Source: Staphylococcus edaphicus (lineage in GTDB: Bacteria > Bacillota > Bacilli > Staphylococcales > Staphylococcaceae). From it: a DNA stretch of 38,893 nt. The stretch is taken from positions 1-38,893 of the forward strand of contig NZ_MRZN01000022.1 of NCBI RefSeq assembly GCF_002614725.1, read 5' to 3'. The notes beneath the pieces were generated by a model. It did not search any database and had not been told where the DNA came from. It worked only from the letters and a program-made list of their open reading frames with translations. Below are positions 11,918 to 23,578 of the stretch, piece by piece (position 1 is the stretch's first letter; each line of letters opens with the position of its first letter). The position numbers and the translations under genes were made by a program.

Positions 11918-11955
11918 AAAAAAGAGACTGTTTCCTCAATTAAGAAAACAGTCTT
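11918..11955 (-). terminator. yabR intrinsic terminator
   Basis: Minus-strand hairpin GACTGTTTTCT / GAGGAAACAGTC (about 11 bp, one wobble) followed by TCTTTTTTG, about 100 nt after the yabR stop. Confidence 0.85.
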
Positions 11956-12052
11956 AGATTGTTACGCTCAAGCTTAATATTGGAATTATTGAGTGTACTT
12001 GCTTCTCAATAAATCAGTTAGTTGTATAAGAAATAGTTGTATTATCTATTTA

Positions 12053-12451
12053 TTAACGTCTAGCGCCTTTTCCGCCACGTCTTGATTCAGTTTGACGTTT
12101 GATAGAAGTTAATTTATCTTCACTATCTTTTAAGAAATTTGTTAATTTCTTTTCAAAGTCTTCACCTTTTGGTTGTGGTTGTTTATAACTTGGTTTGCTT
12201 TGAGGTCTGCGTGGACGATCTTTTGCTTTTTTAATAGATAGACTGATTTTACCGTCATCAGCAATTGATAACACTTTAACTTCAACTTCATCTCCAACAG
12301 ATAAATGATCTTCTACGTTTTCAACGTAATTATCTGCAACTTCACTTATGTGAACTAAGCCACTTTTTCCTTCTGGAAGTTCGACGAAAGCGCCAAACTT
12401 TTTAATACCAGTGACTTTACCTTTAAGCTTGTTTCCTACTTCGATTGACAT
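12053..12451 (-). CDS. yabR: S1 RNA-binding domain protein (YabR family)
   Basis: The 132-residue protein has one S1 domain at about 1-75, starting MSIEVGNKLKGKVTGIKKFGAFVELPEG, with the S1 signature SGLVHISEVADNYV and DGKISLSIKKA, followed by a basic, Gln- and Pro-rich tail ending RRGGKGARR. It is probably a ribosome- or RNA-associated factor; the exact role is not known to me. Related proteins sit next to divIC in Bacillus and Staphylococcus. The SD GGGAGG is about 12 nt from the ATG, a little long. It has its own strong promoter and terminator, so it is separate from the divIC operon. Confidence 0.93.
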   Translation of the reverse strand: MSIEVGNKLKGKVTGIKKFGAFVELPEGKSGLVHISEVADNYVENVEDHLSVGDEVEVKVLSIADDGKISLSIKKAKDRPRRPQSKPSYKQPQPKGEDFEKKLTNFLKDSEDKLTSIKRQTESRRGGKGARR

Positions 12452-12492
12452 ATTGTAAATAAATCCTCCCGATTTGTTTCGATTTTAACCTT

Positions 12493-12521
12493 ATTATATG
12501 CCTGTTTGCATAAATTAACAA
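12493..12521 (-). promoter_or_regulatory. yabR promoter
   Basis: On the minus strand: -35 TTGTTA (12516-12521), 17-nt spacer, perfect -10 TATAAT (12493-12498). Predicted start near 12486, about 35 nt before the ATG. Confidence 0.75.
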
Positions 12522-12550
12522 TGGTATTATGATGCAAAAAATAATTTTAA

Positions 12551-12949
12551 CTATTTATCTTCCTTAGATGATTTCGATCCGGCTTCTGATTTGTCATTAG
12601 GCAGCTTGAAAATAACTTCACCATCATTACTTAAATAATAGTCATCTCGTGCAACCTTTTCTATATAACTCTTATCGTTTAAGTTATTTAATTGTTCTTT
12701 TAATGCCAATTCTTCATCTTGTTGCTTTTGATATTTTTCTTCTTTTTGTTGTCGTTCTACAGCATCATCATTATTGCTTTGCTTTTGAGTGACAAGCATG
12801 ATACACAAAATGATTATAATAGCGAGTAGTATACCACCAAACAAAGTGATACGTCTACGTACCACACGTCTTCTCAATTTTTGCTTTTGTTTCTTTTTAT
12901 TTTCAGAAGAGGTGAATGTATTTCCGATATTTTCAACTTTTTTACTCAA
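12551..12949 (-). CDS. divIC: Cell division protein DivIC (FtsB-like), TTG start
   Basis: Small bitopic membrane protein of the divisome that partners FtsL and DivIB. The 132-residue product has a basic cytoplasmic N-terminus (KKKQKQKLRRRVVRRR), one membrane segment (about 34-54) and an extracellular coiled coil (about 60-90, rich in Glu, Gln and Leu), then the family segment EKVARDDYYLSNDGEVIFKL. The start codon is TTG (12947-12949), served by a nearly ideal AAGGAGGTGA at the correct distance. It follows rqcP by 18 nt, and is the last gene of the overlapping pth-mfd-yabM-mazG-rqcP run. Confidence 0.93.
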   Translation of the reverse strand: MSKKVENIGNTFTSSENKKKQKQKLRRRVVRRRITLFGGILLAIIIILCIMLVTQKQSNNDDAVERQQKEEKYQKQQDEELALKEQLNNLNDKSYIEKVARDDYYLSNDGEVIFKLPNDKSEAGSKSSKEDK

Positions 12950-12967
12950 TGCTTGTCACCTCCTTCA

Positions 12968-13231
12968 TTATTCTCCGCCAACTTTTTCTTCTTTAATAAT
13001 CTCATACATGCCTTTTGCATTTTCCTTCGTTGCATGTTCACTTAATCCTGTGACGTTTATTGTTACAATTTTTTGTCCAAAACGAATAACGAGCTCATCG
13101 GTCACTTTCACATCTGTTCCAGCTTTGGCAACTGAACCATTAACCGTTATTCGACCTTGATCACTAATTTCTTTCGCTAATGTACGACGTTTTACTAGTC
13201 TCGATACTTTAAGGTATTTATCTAGTCTCAT
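12968..13231 (-). CDS. rqcP: S4-domain ribosome quality control protein RqcP (YabO/Hsp15-like)
   Basis: The 87-residue protein is almost entirely an S4 RNA-binding domain: MRLDKYLKVSRLVKRRTLAKEISDQGRITVNG. In B. subtilis the orthologue (YabO) binds the 50S subunit with RqcH and helps C-terminal alanine tailing of stalled chains; transfer of that role here is by homology. The ATG overlaps the mazG stop in an ATGA, with AAGGAGGAG upstream, so translation is coupled. Hsp15-type heat-shock proteins share the fold, but the position between mazG and divIC favours RqcP. Confidence 0.93.
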   Translation of the reverse strand: MRLDKYLKVSRLVKRRTLAKEISDQGRITVNGSVAKAGTDVKVTDELVIRFGQKIVTINVTGLSEHATKENAKGMYEIIKEEKVGGE

Positions 13232-14421
13232 GATTTATCTCCTCCTTGCTCTAAAAAATGTTTTAAAGCAGTCTCATCCAACGACATATTTTTTGTTTTA
13301 TCATACAACTTCATGAAATGCTCTGCAAACACTTTTTCAAATTTCACGCGTTGCACTTTTCCTTCTTTTGCTTTTGCCTTTTCCCAAATCAGCGATAAAT
13401 CTTCCTCATTTTCTACGTGTGCTTCTCCGAAAATATGTGGATGCCTACGTATCATTTTTTCAGATAAACTTTGCACCACTTCGTTTAAATCAAAATAGCC
13501 TTCTTTTTTCCCAATACTTGTATGCAGTAGTACTTGTAATAGTATATCACCAAGCTCTTCAATCATATGCCAATCGTCTTCATTATCTATTGCTTCAAAC
13601 AATTCAAATGTTTCTTCCAATAAATAACGCTTTAACGTTTGATGTGTTTGTATTTTATCCCATGGGCACCCAATTTCATCATCTACAAGTCTGTCTATAA
13701 TACCTGCAGCATAATAAAAATCACTCATATACGTTTGGTCATTTTCTACACGTTTAATAAATACACTTGTCACATTATTAAACACTTCAGCATGATGGTC
13801 TAATTCATATAGTGGTGTGTCAATTACATGGGCACCGCTACTATGTGCACCATCAACGATTGTTACAAGCTGTTCATCATCATAACGCTCCATTAACGTT
13901 ATCTTTAAATCTCCAGCTGTCATAGGACTATATACCTGCGTAATCAGTGTATGTGTTCGAATGTTCAGCTGTTCGCTATTCAACGATGTAGCATCAAGTA
14001 ATGTGAAACCATCATTTGGGTCTATTTTAACCGCTTCGAAGATATCATCGATGAAACTTTTCCCACCTAATACTTCAACTTGAATATCATCATATTGATG
14101 TGCGTATGCCTCTAACTTAACAGTAGTCGTCTCAGCAACACGTGGATGGCCTGGAACTGTATAAACAACGTCTGTTTGACGTGCAGCAGTAATAAGTTGA
14201 GACACAATCGCTTCATAAACATTTTCAAAACCATTATTAGCTTCATATACTTCATCAAAACTTTGAAATTCGATACCTTCAGAAATCAAAGTGTCGATGA
14301 TAGGATGATCTAACGTACGCGTGTAAACCATTGTTTGATTCTTCAAAACTTTATATATGCCTAAGGGTAGTTCATCAATTCCGTAATTCCCTAATCCAAC
14401 AATCGTTATTTTACCAGTCAT
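13228..14421 (-). CDS. mazG: MazG-family nucleoside triphosphate pyrophosphohydrolase fused to a tetrapyrrole-methylase-like domain (YabN)
   Basis: A 397-residue two-domain protein. Residues about 1-220 form an SAM-dependent tetrapyrrole methylase-like domain ([37 protein letters not shown]). From about 225 on it is a MazG domain with the metal motif LLEETFELFEAID and EELGDILLQVLLHT. The MazG half probably hydrolyses non-canonical or excess NTPs; the role of the N-terminal half is not established. This fusion is the usual form in Bacillus and Staphylococcus. The ATG overlaps the yabM stop by one base (TAATG) and is preceded by GAGGGGAA. Confidence 0.95.
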   Translation of the reverse strand: MTGKITIVGLGNYGIDELPLGIYKVLKNQTMVYTRTLDHPIIDTLISEGIEFQSFDEVYEANNGFENVYEAIVSQLITAARQTDVVYTVPGHPRVAETTTVKLEAYAHQYDDIQVEVLGGKSFIDDIFEAVKIDPNDGFTLLDATSLNSEQLNIRTHTLITQVYSPMTAGDLKITLMERYDDEQLVTIVDGAHSSGAHVIDTPLYELDHHAEVFNNVTSVFIKRVENDQTYMSDFYYAAGIIDRLVDDEIGCPWDKIQTHQTLKRYLLEETFELFEAIDNEDDWHMIEELGDILLQVLLHTSIGKKEGYFDLNEVVQSLSEKMIRRHPHIFGEAHVENEEDLSLIWEKAKAKEGKVQRVKFEKVFAEHFMKLYDKTKNMSLDETALKHFLEQGGDKS

Positions 14422-15974
14422 TATCGTTCCCCTCTTTTCATATAGATGAGCTTATCGCCCAATGGTAAGTGTTTCAACTCTTTATAACTTAATAATTGTG
14501 TGTGAATTATCGCGATGATAATTACGGTAACACCGATACTTGCTGCAACTATTAATTCCATCAAACCTGCCACACGTCCCTGTGTAGGAATCAACCACAT
14601 TGCTAGTTGAACGGCAATGGATAATATCAACATTGTAACAATTAATTTTAAGACAAAATTTTGCATTTTCCTAAATCGATAATACTTCGATACGCGAAAA
14701 TGTAAAATCGTAGCGAATAAGATAAGTGAAAGTACTGTGCTGATACTCCCACCTAACATAAACAACTGAGGAATCAATAACACATTTAAAATCGCTTTAC
14801 TGATAACACCAATAAGAAATGCTAGCAAGATTGAACGCACCTGATTTTGCACTTGTAATAACGCAATGTCCATCATAATAAGCGATACAAATATAACTGT
14901 AAGCATATATACTGCTAACGTTCCAGTCTGACTATCGGTTTTAAAGAACACGCTATTCATGATAGGTAACAAATTAATCAAACCGATACCTGCGGCCACA
15001 CTAAACAATATAGTAATTTTAACCGAAGCATTCGCATATCTGTTGATGCGTACATTGTTATTCACTTTAATCGCATCTGTGAGCAACGGAATAAGTACAA
15101 AACAAAACGTCGTAGTAACTATCAACCCTATTTGAATAAAGGATGCCCCCCGGTCATAGATACCTTTTTGTGTAGCAGCAGCTTGTAGGCTCAAACCTGT
15201 ACGCTGTAGTGCATGAATGACTGTAAAGCTATCGACAACTTGCCAAACGATGACAATAAGTTGGCTTACCGCAAAAATTACAATAGACAATGCTAATTTT
15301 CGCCAAGCAATAGCATTTGTATTGACGTCATCTTGTGATTTGAGTACATTCCATTTGAAAGGCCGCTTCAATAAAAGATACATACTTGAAGCTAAAAAGC
15401 CAAACGCAGACCCAGCAATCGCTAAAGCGCCAGTAGCATACAATGACCATTGTTGCGTCACAAATAATACAATTGCCACAATTATAATACCAACACGAAT
15501 AAATTGTTCTATAACCTGGGAAATAGCAGGGATGTTCATATTTTGTTGTGCTTGATAATATCCTCTATAAGTGCCTAATATACCTACAAATAAGAAGCTA
15601 AAGCTCGCCGCTCTTAACATGGGTGCAAGATTGACATCTCCCATAAAGGTTGCGATCCATTTTGCACAAATGAACAACATTAAGAAAAAAATAGCGCTAA
15701 AAATCTGCAACCGCACTAAAACTTTCATGTACTGATGAGCATGACCATCGCCACCAAAGATTTGTGTAACCGCACTTGGTATTGCATTCATTGTTAAAAT
15801 AACACCTAACGCAACAATTGGGTAGATTTGTTGATACGCATACAATCCTTCATCACCTAATATATTTTGATAAGGCACTCGATATATTGCACTTAATATT
15901 TTAACCACGATAAGTGCTAATGTAAGTACGACTACACCATTAAAAGCAGAGGGCTTGTCTATTTTAGATTTCAT
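14421..15974 (-). CDS. yabM: MATE/MVF-type polysaccharide (lipid) flippase, SpoVB/YabM family
   Basis: A 517-residue integral membrane protein with about 14 hydrophobic segments. The N-terminus contains [28 protein letters not shown], typical of the SpoVB/YabM branch of the MVF superfamily. Relatives move lipid-linked sugar precursors across the membrane (MurJ type); the substrate here is not known. Despite the SpoV name of the family, staphylococci do not sporulate. The start lies inside the mfd end (11-nt overlap), with no good Shine-Dalgarno sequence before it, so expression probably depends on translational coupling to mfd. The stop overlaps mazG. Confidence 0.92.
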   Translation of the reverse strand: MKSKIDKPSAFNGVVVLTLALIVVKILSAIYRVPYQNILGDEGLYAYQQIYPIVALGVILTMNAIPSAVTQIFGGDGHAHQYMKVLVRLQIFSAIFFLMLFICAKWIATFMGDVNLAPMLRAASFSFLFVGILGTYRGYYQAQQNMNIPAISQVIEQFIRVGIIIVAIVLFVTQQWSLYATGALAIAGSAFGFLASSMYLLLKRPFKWNVLKSQDDVNTNAIAWRKLALSIVIFAVSQLIVIVWQVVDSFTVIHALQRTGLSLQAAATQKGIYDRGASFIQIGLIVTTTFCFVLIPLLTDAIKVNNNVRINRYANASVKITILFSVAAGIGLINLLPIMNSVFFKTDSQTGTLAVYMLTVIFVSLIMMDIALLQVQNQVRSILLAFLIGVISKAILNVLLIPQLFMLGGSISTVLSLILFATILHFRVSKYYRFRKMQNFVLKLIVTMLILSIAVQLAMWLIPTQGRVAGLMELIVAASIGVTVIIIAIIHTQLLSYKELKHLPLGDKLIYMKRGER

Positions 15975-18900
15975 CAGGTATAACCATGCTTTCTTCTAAG
16001 CTTTTTGTTAAGAATTTCAGGCTGTCTAACCAGTTGCCAGTTTTATTTAATGTCACTTTCATTTTACCTTCTTGAACACCTACTTTCATAGTGCGTCCTA
16101 ATGGTTGCGTTTGTTTAAATAAAGCTTCGCCATTGATGTCAGTCGTTCCTTTTTCTGATAAATAAACTTCTACCTTTTTACCGGTATCTTTGATTAATGT
16201 TACGCCAGCATGTAATGCATGAACTTTAATCTCCATCATTTCTAATAATCTTTCTACTTCTACTGGATAATCATTGAAACGATCAATCAACTCATCTTTA
16301 ACATCCAGTAATTGTGCTTCACTTTCAATTTTACGCAATTTTTTGTAGATTTCAATTTTAGCCTGTTCATTAGGAATGTATTCAGCTGGTAAATAAGCAT
16401 CGATATTAAGTTCTATTTCAATTTCAGGTGCATCTTGTTTTTCATCTTTCACACCGCGTTTTTCATTAACAGCCTCTTCCAACATTTGAGAATATAAATC
16501 GAAACCGACAGAGTCGATAAAGCCATGTTGTTGTTTACCTAATAAATTACCTGCACCACGAATATTCAAATCTCGCATAGCTATTTTAAAACCTGAACCT
16601 AATTCGGTAAATTCTTTTATGGCTTGCAAGCGGTCTTCTGCAGTTTCAGATAACACTTTGTTCGTAGGATGTAAGAAATAAGCATAACCAATTCGACTCG
16701 ACCGACCTACACGTCCTCTTAACTGGTACAGCTGACTTAGTCCAAAGCGGTCTGCATCTTCAATGATCAATGTATTCGCATTGGGTACATCGACGCCAGT
16801 TTCAATAATCGTTGTAGTAACAATAATATCGTATTCATGATTAATAAAGCTAAGCATCGTTTCTTCTAAATCTCGTTCATTCATTTGGCCGTGTGCGACA
16901 CCGATATTTGCATCCGGCATAAGCATCTGTAATTGTTCTCTTTTCTCATAAATAGATTGCACCTTATTATAAAGATAGAATACTTGACCATCTCTTGATA
17001 GTTCTCGTTCCAATGCTTCTTTTATAAAATTAGTATTCTGCTCTAGGACATAAGTTTGCACAGGAAAACGGTTCTCAGGCGGCGTTTCTATCACTGATAA
17101 ATCTCTGACACCTAACATACTCATGTGTAATGTACGTGGTATAGGTGTTGCAGTTAATGTGAGTACATCTACATTGTTCTTTAAAGATTTAATACGTTCT
17201 TTATGACGTACACCAAAACGTTGCTCTTCATCCACAATGAGCAACCCTAAGTCTTTATAATGAATATCTTTACCTAACAATTTGTGTGTACCTACAACAA
17301 TATCAACGAATCCTGATTTCAACCCTTCCTTAGTTTCCTTTACTTCTTTGGTACTTCTAAATCGACTTATAAGTTGTACTTCTATAGGGAAATCTTGCAT
17401 ACGTTCAATTAATGTTTCATAGTGCTGTTGGGCAAGTATCGTAGTTGGTACAAGAAAGGCAACTTGCTTCCCTTCCATAACAGCTTTAAATGCTGCACGC
17501 ACAGCGACCTCCGTCTTACCATAACCTACGTCTCCACATAGCAATCTATCCATTGGACGTTCAATTTCCATATCTTGTTTGATTTCTTCTATAGACTTAC
17601 TTTGGTCTGGTGTAAGTTCGTAAGGGAAATCAATTTCAAATTCATTTTGTTCCGCCGTATCAGGTCCAAATTGATAGCCAACAGACATTTCCCGTGCTTT
17701 ATACAGTTCTATCAATTCATCAGCCATATCCTCAACACTTTGTTGTACTTTGGCTTTCGTTTTTTTCCATTCTGTACCGCCAAGTTTATTCAACTTAGGT
17801 GATTTATCTTCTGACGCGACATATTTTTGGACTTGATCCATCTGATCGACAGGGACAAACAACTGGTCTGTCCCTTTATATTGCAATTTAATATAATCTT
17901 TGTGTACGCCGCCTACTTCTAATGTTTCAACACCTAGATATTTACCAACACCGTGATGAACATGAACGACATAATCGCCAACTTTTAAATCTTGATATGA
18001 TTTGATTTTTTCAGCATTCGTTAATGTTTTTTGTTGTTTTGGTTTTTTCTTTTGCTTAGATTTAAATAATTCTCGTTCTGTTACTACAACTAACTGCATA
18101 TAAGGCAACTCAAAGCCTTCTGATAAACTACCTTCTGTAATGATGGCGCTACCGCCTTCATTACGATGACTTGGTGTATCAATAAATGTCGGTATATGCA
18201 TTTCATTTAACATAGCTTGAATGCGTTCTTTTTTTGTTTCTGTTTCAGCCAGTACGACAACTGTATAATCATTTTGCATGAATCTTTGGAATTCAGAACG
18301 CATAATATCATATTGACCATAAAACTGTTGAACTGGTTTACATGAAAATTTAATTATTTCATTTAATTGCACAGGCATCGTTGCAGTAAACAATGTAAAA
18401 TACGTTACAGCAAAAGGTTTCAATAAATTTTCAAAGGCATCATATTGTAAAAAACTTTGTTCTATAAAACCTTTCCCGCTTTCTATTAAATTTTGCATGA
18501 ATTCGTCTGTTTCAGATACTAGTGTACTTTCAGTTTCTTTAATTCTATTAAATTCATCTACAGCTATGATGGCGTCATCTTTAAAGTAATCCACAATGGT
18601 TGCTGGCTGTTCATACATGAACGCAACGAGTCTACGTAATACTTGATGATCAAACATTTCTGATTCAAATAATTGAAAACTCTCGTACGTTTCTTTCAAT
18701 TCATTTCTTACAGATTTTTCAATTTTTGGACGTGTATCTTCATAAGCCTCTTTTAGTTTTTGTTTTGTATGCTTCAACACATCTTCTGTAATAATATAAT
18801 CACTTGCAGTTGTTATATTAACTTGTTCAATGTTCCCTTCAGAACGTTGTGATTCTACATCGAAATCACGAATTGAATCTACTTCTGTATCAAAAAATTC

Positions 18901-19476
18901 AATTCGCACTGGCTTTCCAATTAAAGGGTAGATGTCTACAATCCCACCACGTAATGAAAATTCACCAATATGTGATACCACGCTTTCTCTACGATAGCCC
19001 ATATTCACAAGTTTTTTTAACAATGCATCAATATCTACATCATCACCAACAGATAGCGTCAATTGGTGAGACTTCCACATTTCTACCGGTGTGAGCCATT
19101 TTTTCAAACCATTTAAAGGTACGATGAATAACCCTCTCTCTTCTTGAGCAAGTGCCGTTAGCGTACGCACGCGTTCACTCATGAATTGAGGGCTTTGTGT
19201 TGAAAATTCTTCTGTCATAATATCCTGCATGGGATATTTATAAATAGCTTCAGCATTTACAAATTGCAGTAAATCACTTTCTAACTTATCTGCTTGATAA
19301 AGATTGTTTGTAACAACGAGCAATTGTTTAGTACTATCCAAATATTTTTCAGCAATGATTGTCGCTTTTGCCGCTCCGGATAGTCCCGTTACTAACACAT
19401 TTTCTTTACCGAACACTTCGTTTAATTCTTGGTATCGTTTGTCTTCGTTTATATACTCTGTAATTATTGATTTCAC
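15964..19476 (-). CDS. mfd: Transcription-repair coupling factor Mfd, GTG start
   Basis: Removes RNA polymerase stalled at DNA damage and recruits UvrA. The 1170-residue protein has a UvrB-like N-terminal half with a degenerate P-loop ([10 protein letters not shown], 30-39), the RNA polymerase-interacting domain (about 495-565, [15 protein letters not shown]), a superfamily 2 translocase with Walker A GDVGYGKT (648-655) and DEEQ (749-752), the TRG segment, and the C-terminal D7 domain. Length is normal. The start is GTG and overlaps the pth stop in a GTGA; GGTGAG lies before it. Part of the overlapped pth-divIC run. Confidence 0.98.
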   Translation of the reverse strand: MKSIITEYINEDKRYQELNEVFGKENVLVTGLSGAAKATIIAEKYLDSTKQLLVVTNNLYQADKLESDLLQFVNAEAIYKYPMQDIMTEEFSTQSPQFMSERVRTLTALAQEERGLFIVPLNGLKKWLTPVEMWKSHQLTLSVGDDVDIDALLKKLVNMGYRRESVVSHIGEFSLRGGIVDIYPLIGKPVRIEFFDTEVDSIRDFDVESQRSEGNIEQVNITTASDYIITEDVLKHTKQKLKEAYEDTRPKIEKSVRNELKETYESFQLFESEMFDHQVLRRLVAFMYEQPATIVDYFKDDAIIAVDEFNRIKETESTLVSETDEFMQNLIESGKGFIEQSFLQYDAFENLLKPFAVTYFTLFTATMPVQLNEIIKFSCKPVQQFYGQYDIMRSEFQRFMQNDYTVVVLAETETKKERIQAMLNEMHIPTFIDTPSHRNEGGSAIITEGSLSEGFELPYMQLVVVTERELFKSKQKKKPKQQKTLTNAEKIKSYQDLKVGDYVVHVHHGVGKYLGVETLEVGGVHKDYIKLQYKGTDQLFVPVDQMDQVQKYVASEDKSPKLNKLGGTEWKKTKAKVQQSVEDMADELIELYKAREMSVGYQFGPDTAEQNEFEIDFPYELTPDQSKSIEEIKQDMEIERPMDRLLCGDVGYGKTEVAVRAAFKAVMEGKQVAFLVPTTILAQQHYETLIERMQDFPIEVQLISRFRSTKEVKETKEGLKSGFVDIVVGTHKLLGKDIHYKDLGLLIVDEEQRFGVRHKERIKSLKNNVDVLTLTATPIPRTLHMSMLGVRDLSVIETPPENRFPVQTYVLEQNTNFIKEALERELSRDGQVFYLYNKVQSIYEKREQLQMLMPDANIGVAHGQMNERDLEETMLSFINHEYDIIVTTTIIETGVDVPNANTLIIEDADRFGLSQLYQLRGRVGRSSRIGYAYFLHPTNKVLSETAEDRLQAIKEFTELGSGFKIAMRDLNIRGAGNLLGKQQHGFIDSVGFDLYSQMLEEAVNEKRGVKDEKQDAPEIEIELNIDAYLPAEYIPNEQAKIEIYKKLRKIESEAQLLDVKDELIDRFNDYPVEVERLLEMMEIKVHALHAGVTLIKDTGKKVEVYLSEKGTTDINGEALFKQTQPLGRTMKVGVQEGKMKVTLNKTGNWLDSLKFLTKSLEESMVIPDEI

Positions 19477-20045
19477 TTAATCTCACCATTATATTCATTC
19501 ATCACACGGTCGAATCGATCACTTTCTATATAAGCTTCGATAGCTCGTGCAGAATGTTCTATTACTTTATTCATTGTTTCCATTTCTTGTTTCGAAAATT
19601 TTTGCAAGACATAATCTACAATGGCCATGCCATTTGAGGGTCTGTCTACGCCAATTCTAATCCTTTTGAATTGGTCCGTCCCTAATACTTGAATGATTGA
19701 TTTCATACCATTATGGCCACCTGCACTACCTTTTTGTCTAAGCCTAATTTCACCTTGTGGTAAATCTAAATCATCATATAAAACAATTAAATCATCAATA
19801 TCAATATCATAGTATTTCATTAGAGGGCCTACTGCTTCGCCGGATAAATTCATCATAGTCATTGGTTCAATGAACATCACTTTTTCACCAGCAACACGCT
19901 CTATCGTATACGCCCCTTTGAATTTTTGTTTATCTAAAGAACAATTATTCTGATCTAACATGTAATCTATCACTTCGAACCCAATATTGTGTCTTGTTTG
20001 TTCAAAGCGTTTACCTATGTTACCTAGACCTACAATACATTTCAT
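19473..20045 (-). CDS. pth: Peptidyl-tRNA hydrolase
   Basis: Frees tRNA from peptidyl-tRNA that drops off the ribosome. The 190-residue protein starts [20 protein letters not shown]; the catalytic His is H19, with N9, N66 (MNLSGE) and D91 (DDLDLPQG) matching the active site of the E. coli enzyme. The motif [12 protein letters not shown] is also present. ATG follows GGAGG at 7 nt. It heads the six-gene overlapped operon after the rplY terminator. A weak promoter (ATGACT, 17 nt, TATATA) can be read about 50 nt upstream but I do not trust it enough to list. Confidence 0.98.
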   Translation of the reverse strand: MKCIVGLGNIGKRFEQTRHNIGFEVIDYMLDQNNCSLDKQKFKGAYTIERVAGEKVMFIEPMTMMNLSGEAVGPLMKYYDIDIDDLIVLYDDLDLPQGEIRLRQKGSAGGHNGMKSIIQVLGTDQFKRIRIGVDRPSNGMAIVDYVLQKFSKQEMETMNKVIEHSARAIEAYIESDRFDRVMNEYNGEIK

Positions 20046-20142
20046 TTCGTTACCTCCGCTCGTTGTGCTCTCTCCATCTAAAATTTATATAAATTTTTAT
20101 CCTTTATAAGTCATGTATTTTGTATCATTCACTATAATAACA

Positions 20143-20183
20143 TAAAAAAGCACCTGCTTAATGTATTAAGCATGGTGCTTTTT
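20143..20183 (-). terminator. rplY intrinsic terminator
   Basis: Minus-strand hairpin AAAAAGCACCATGCTTAAT / ATTAAGCAGGTGCTTTTTT, a long near-perfect stem ending in a T run, about 55 nt past the rplY stop. Confidence 0.92.
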
Positions 20184-20238
20184 ATAAGATAATATTGTAT
20201 TGATTTCATCAACACATGACATGAACATTAAAGAAAAA

Positions 20239-20904
20239 TTATTCTTCTTCTTTTTGTTCTTCGTCACTTTCATCTTCTTTTTCTTCGCCTACAACTTCTG
20301 GTTCTTCAGTAGCTGAATCGCCTTCCATTGCTTCGATTTCTTCTTCAGTAGGCTCTTCTGTTGGAGGAACTACTGTTACGATTGAATCACTTGCTTCGTT
20401 TTCAATAGTGAATTGACCAGAAACTTTGATGTCTTCAACTGAAAGACTATCATTAATTTCTAATTCACTGATATCAACTTCAATTGATTCAGGGATATTA
20501 TCTGGAGTAGCTGTAACTTCAAGGTTAAATAATGGTTGTTCAACAACGCCACCTTCTTTAGTACCAACAGCTTCACCTACTAATTGAACTGGTACTTCAA
20601 CAGTACGTTCTTCAGTCATATTGATCGCTAAGAAGTCAATATGAGTGATTTGGTTTTTAAGTGGATCGAATTGGTAGTCTGAAACCATTACTTTAATAGA
20701 TTTAGAACCTACGCCTAATTCGATTACACCGTTACGTCCAACTTCACGGATAACTTTGATAAATTCTACTTCGTCTACTTTAACAGAAGTATTTTTTGTA
20801 CCATAACCGTACACGATTGCTGGTACTTTACCAGTGTTTCTTAGTGTTTTAAGGTCTGAACGTGTTTGTTTACCTTGACGAATAATTGACTTTAATGAAG
20901 CCAT
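20239..20904 (-). CDS. rplY: 50S ribosomal protein L25, CTC (general stress) form
   Basis: Binds 5S rRNA loop E in the large subunit. The 221-residue protein is the long two-domain CTC form: an L25 domain (about 1-95, [30 protein letters not shown]), a TL5-type beta domain (about 100-185, [20 protein letters not shown]) and a strongly acidic C-terminal tail. SD AAAGGTGG is about 10 nt from the ATG. Transcription is likely from a near-consensus sigma-A promoter buried in the end of prs, with a structured leader of about 105 nt. In B. subtilis the orthologue ctc is sigma-B controlled; I found no sigma-B-type GTTT-N14-GGGTAT directly upstream here. Confidence 0.97.
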   Translation of the reverse strand: MASLKSIIRQGKQTRSDLKTLRNTGKVPAIVYGYGTKNTSVKVDEVEFIKVIREVGRNGVIELGVGSKSIKVMVSDYQFDPLKNQITHIDFLAINMTEERTVEVPVQLVGEAVGTKEGGVVEQPLFNLEVTATPDNIPESIEVDISELEINDSLSVEDIKVSGQFTIENEASDSIVTVVPPTEEPTEEEIEAMEGDSATEEPEVVGEEKEDESDEEQKEEE

Positions 20905-20938
20905 ATTCAGTTTCCACCTTTCATAATGCGCTCTATCT

Positions 20939-21006
20939 ATGAGCTCCTCATTTGCCCATCAACATCTTGTTGCTTGCAAATGTTTATTTGTCGTGATATT
21001 TCACGA
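20939..21006 (-). promoter_or_regulatory. Structured rplY 5' leader (candidate autoregulatory element)
   Basis: Three pairings can be read on the minus strand. TCGTGA / TCACGA (20991-21006) is a perfect 6-bp hairpin near the transcript start. CATTTGC .. GCAAATG (20949-20982) is a 7-bp stem, with an internal loop and an upper CAACA / TGTTG stem. ATGAG / CTCAT (20939-20951) overlaps the 3' arm of the second hairpin, so those two cannot form together. L25 autoregulation through its leader is reported in E. coli relatives; whether this leader does so is inference. Confidence 0.4.
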
Positions 21007-21015
21007 ACGAAAGTT

Positions 21016-21044
21016 ATTATACATTTATATTAGAGATTAGTCAA
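21016..21044 (-). promoter_or_regulatory. rplY promoter, embedded in the 3' end of prs
   Basis: On the minus strand: -35 TTGACT (21039-21044), 17-nt spacer, perfect -10 TATAAT (21016-21021). The -35 box uses the Asp and stop codons of prs. Predicted start near 21009. Confidence 0.8.
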
Positions 21045-22002
21045 ATAACACACTAACAGACTCGCGTTCGTATACGCGAATAATTGCTTGAGCTAATAAT
21101 CCAGCAACTGATAATTCTTTAGTATTCGCTGGTTTACGTTTTTCATCTAATTGAATGGAGTTGGTAACTACAAGTTCTTTAATAGCTGAGTTTTCAATAC
21201 GTTCTTTTGCAGGTCCAGATAATACTGGATGTGTACAACAAGCATATACATCTTTCGCGCCTTTATCTTTCAATGCTTGGGCAGCTAATGTAATGGTACC
21301 GGCAGTATCGATAATGTCATCAATTATAATTGCTGTGCGACCTTCAATTTCACCGACGATGTTCATCACTTCTGCAACGTTTGGTTTTGGACGACGTTTA
21401 TCTATAATAGCGATAGGTGTTTTAAGTATATCTGCAAGTTTACGTGCTCTTGTCACACCACCGTGGTCTGGAGATACAACAACGCACTCTTCAGGATCGA
21501 TGTCTGTTTCATTTTTAAAGTATTGTGCTAAGATTGGCACACCCATTAAGTGGTCAATTGGCATATCAAAGAACCCTTGTATTTGGGGTGCATGTAAATC
21601 TAATGCAATCATGCGATCTGCGCCAGCAGTTTCAATTAAGTTTGCAACAAGTTTTGCTGTAATTGGTTCACGACTACGAGCTTTTCTGTCTTGACGTGCA
21701 TAGCCATAATATGGAACAACGATATTAATATTCGCTGCAGATGCGCGTCTACAAGCATCTATCATAATTAACAGTTCCATTAAATGTAAATTAACTGGAT
21801 TTGATGTTGGCTGAATAATAAATACATCACAACCACGAATACTTTCTTCGATATTGATTTGAATTTCTCCGTCACTGAAACGTTTTACAGAACATTTCCC
21901 TAATTCAATTCCAACATGATCTGCCACCTCTTGGGCTAATGGTTCATTACCCTTCAAAGAAAATATTTTCAAAGCAGAATTCTTATACTCATTGTTTAAC
22001 AT
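21037..22002 (-). CDS. prs: Ribose-phosphate pyrophosphokinase (PRPP synthase)
   Basis: Makes PRPP from ribose 5-phosphate and ATP for nucleotide, histidine and tryptophan synthesis. The 321-residue class I enzyme has [17 protein letters not shown] (41-57), the ATP-site segment [17 protein letters not shown], and the PRPP-binding loop [10 protein letters not shown] (228-237). ATG follows TGGAGG at about 8 nt. It lies downstream of glmU with a 152-nt gap containing its own likely promoter, and upstream of rplY, whose promoter overlaps its stop codon. Confidence 0.98.
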   Translation of the reverse strand: MLNNEYKNSALKIFSLKGNEPLAQEVADHVGIELGKCSVKRFSDGEIQINIEESIRGCDVFIIQPTSNPVNLHLMELLIMIDACRRASAANINIVVPYYGYARQDRKARSREPITAKLVANLIETAGADRMIALDLHAPQIQGFFDMPIDHLMGVPILAQYFKNETDIDPEECVVVSPDHGGVTRARKLADILKTPIAIIDKRRPKPNVAEVMNIVGEIEGRTAIIIDDIIDTAGTITLAAQALKDKGAKDVYACCTHPVLSGPAKERIENSAIKELVVTNSIQLDEKRKPANTKELSVAGLLAQAIIRVYERESVSVLFD

Positions 22003-22115
22003 TTATAGTCCTCCAATTATTTCTTTCAATTCGTTTTGGTTTATAGACAAGGCAAAACTTATATCGCTCAGCAACATAATCATTTGTTAAGTTTATCTTT
22101 GCTTGAATTATATTA

Positions 22116-22143
22116 ATTTTAACAGTTTAAGCATGCTTGTCTA
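22116..22143 (-). promoter_or_regulatory. Probable prs promoter with palindromic spacer
   Basis: On the minus strand: -35 TAGACA (22138-22143), 16-nt spacer, -10 TAAAAT (22116-22121). The spacer contains the perfect palindrome AAGCATGCTT between the two boxes. It leaves a leader of about 105 nt before the ATG. Confidence 0.5.
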
Positions 22144-22154
22144 AACATTTGTCT

Positions 22155-23546
<1,392 letters not shown>

Positions 23547-23548
23547 TT

Positions 23549-23578
23549 ATTATAATTTAACGCTAGTCACACTTTCAA
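23549..23578 (-). promoter_or_regulatory. glmU promoter
   Basis: On the minus strand: -35 TTGAAA (23573-23578), 18-nt spacer, perfect -10 TATAAT (23549-23554). About 32 nt from the predicted start to the ATG. Confidence 0.65.

Noticed and set aside
21155..21694. 179-codon plus-strand frame opposite prs
   Set aside because: Shadow frame of a highly conserved gene; no SD and no recognisable protein.
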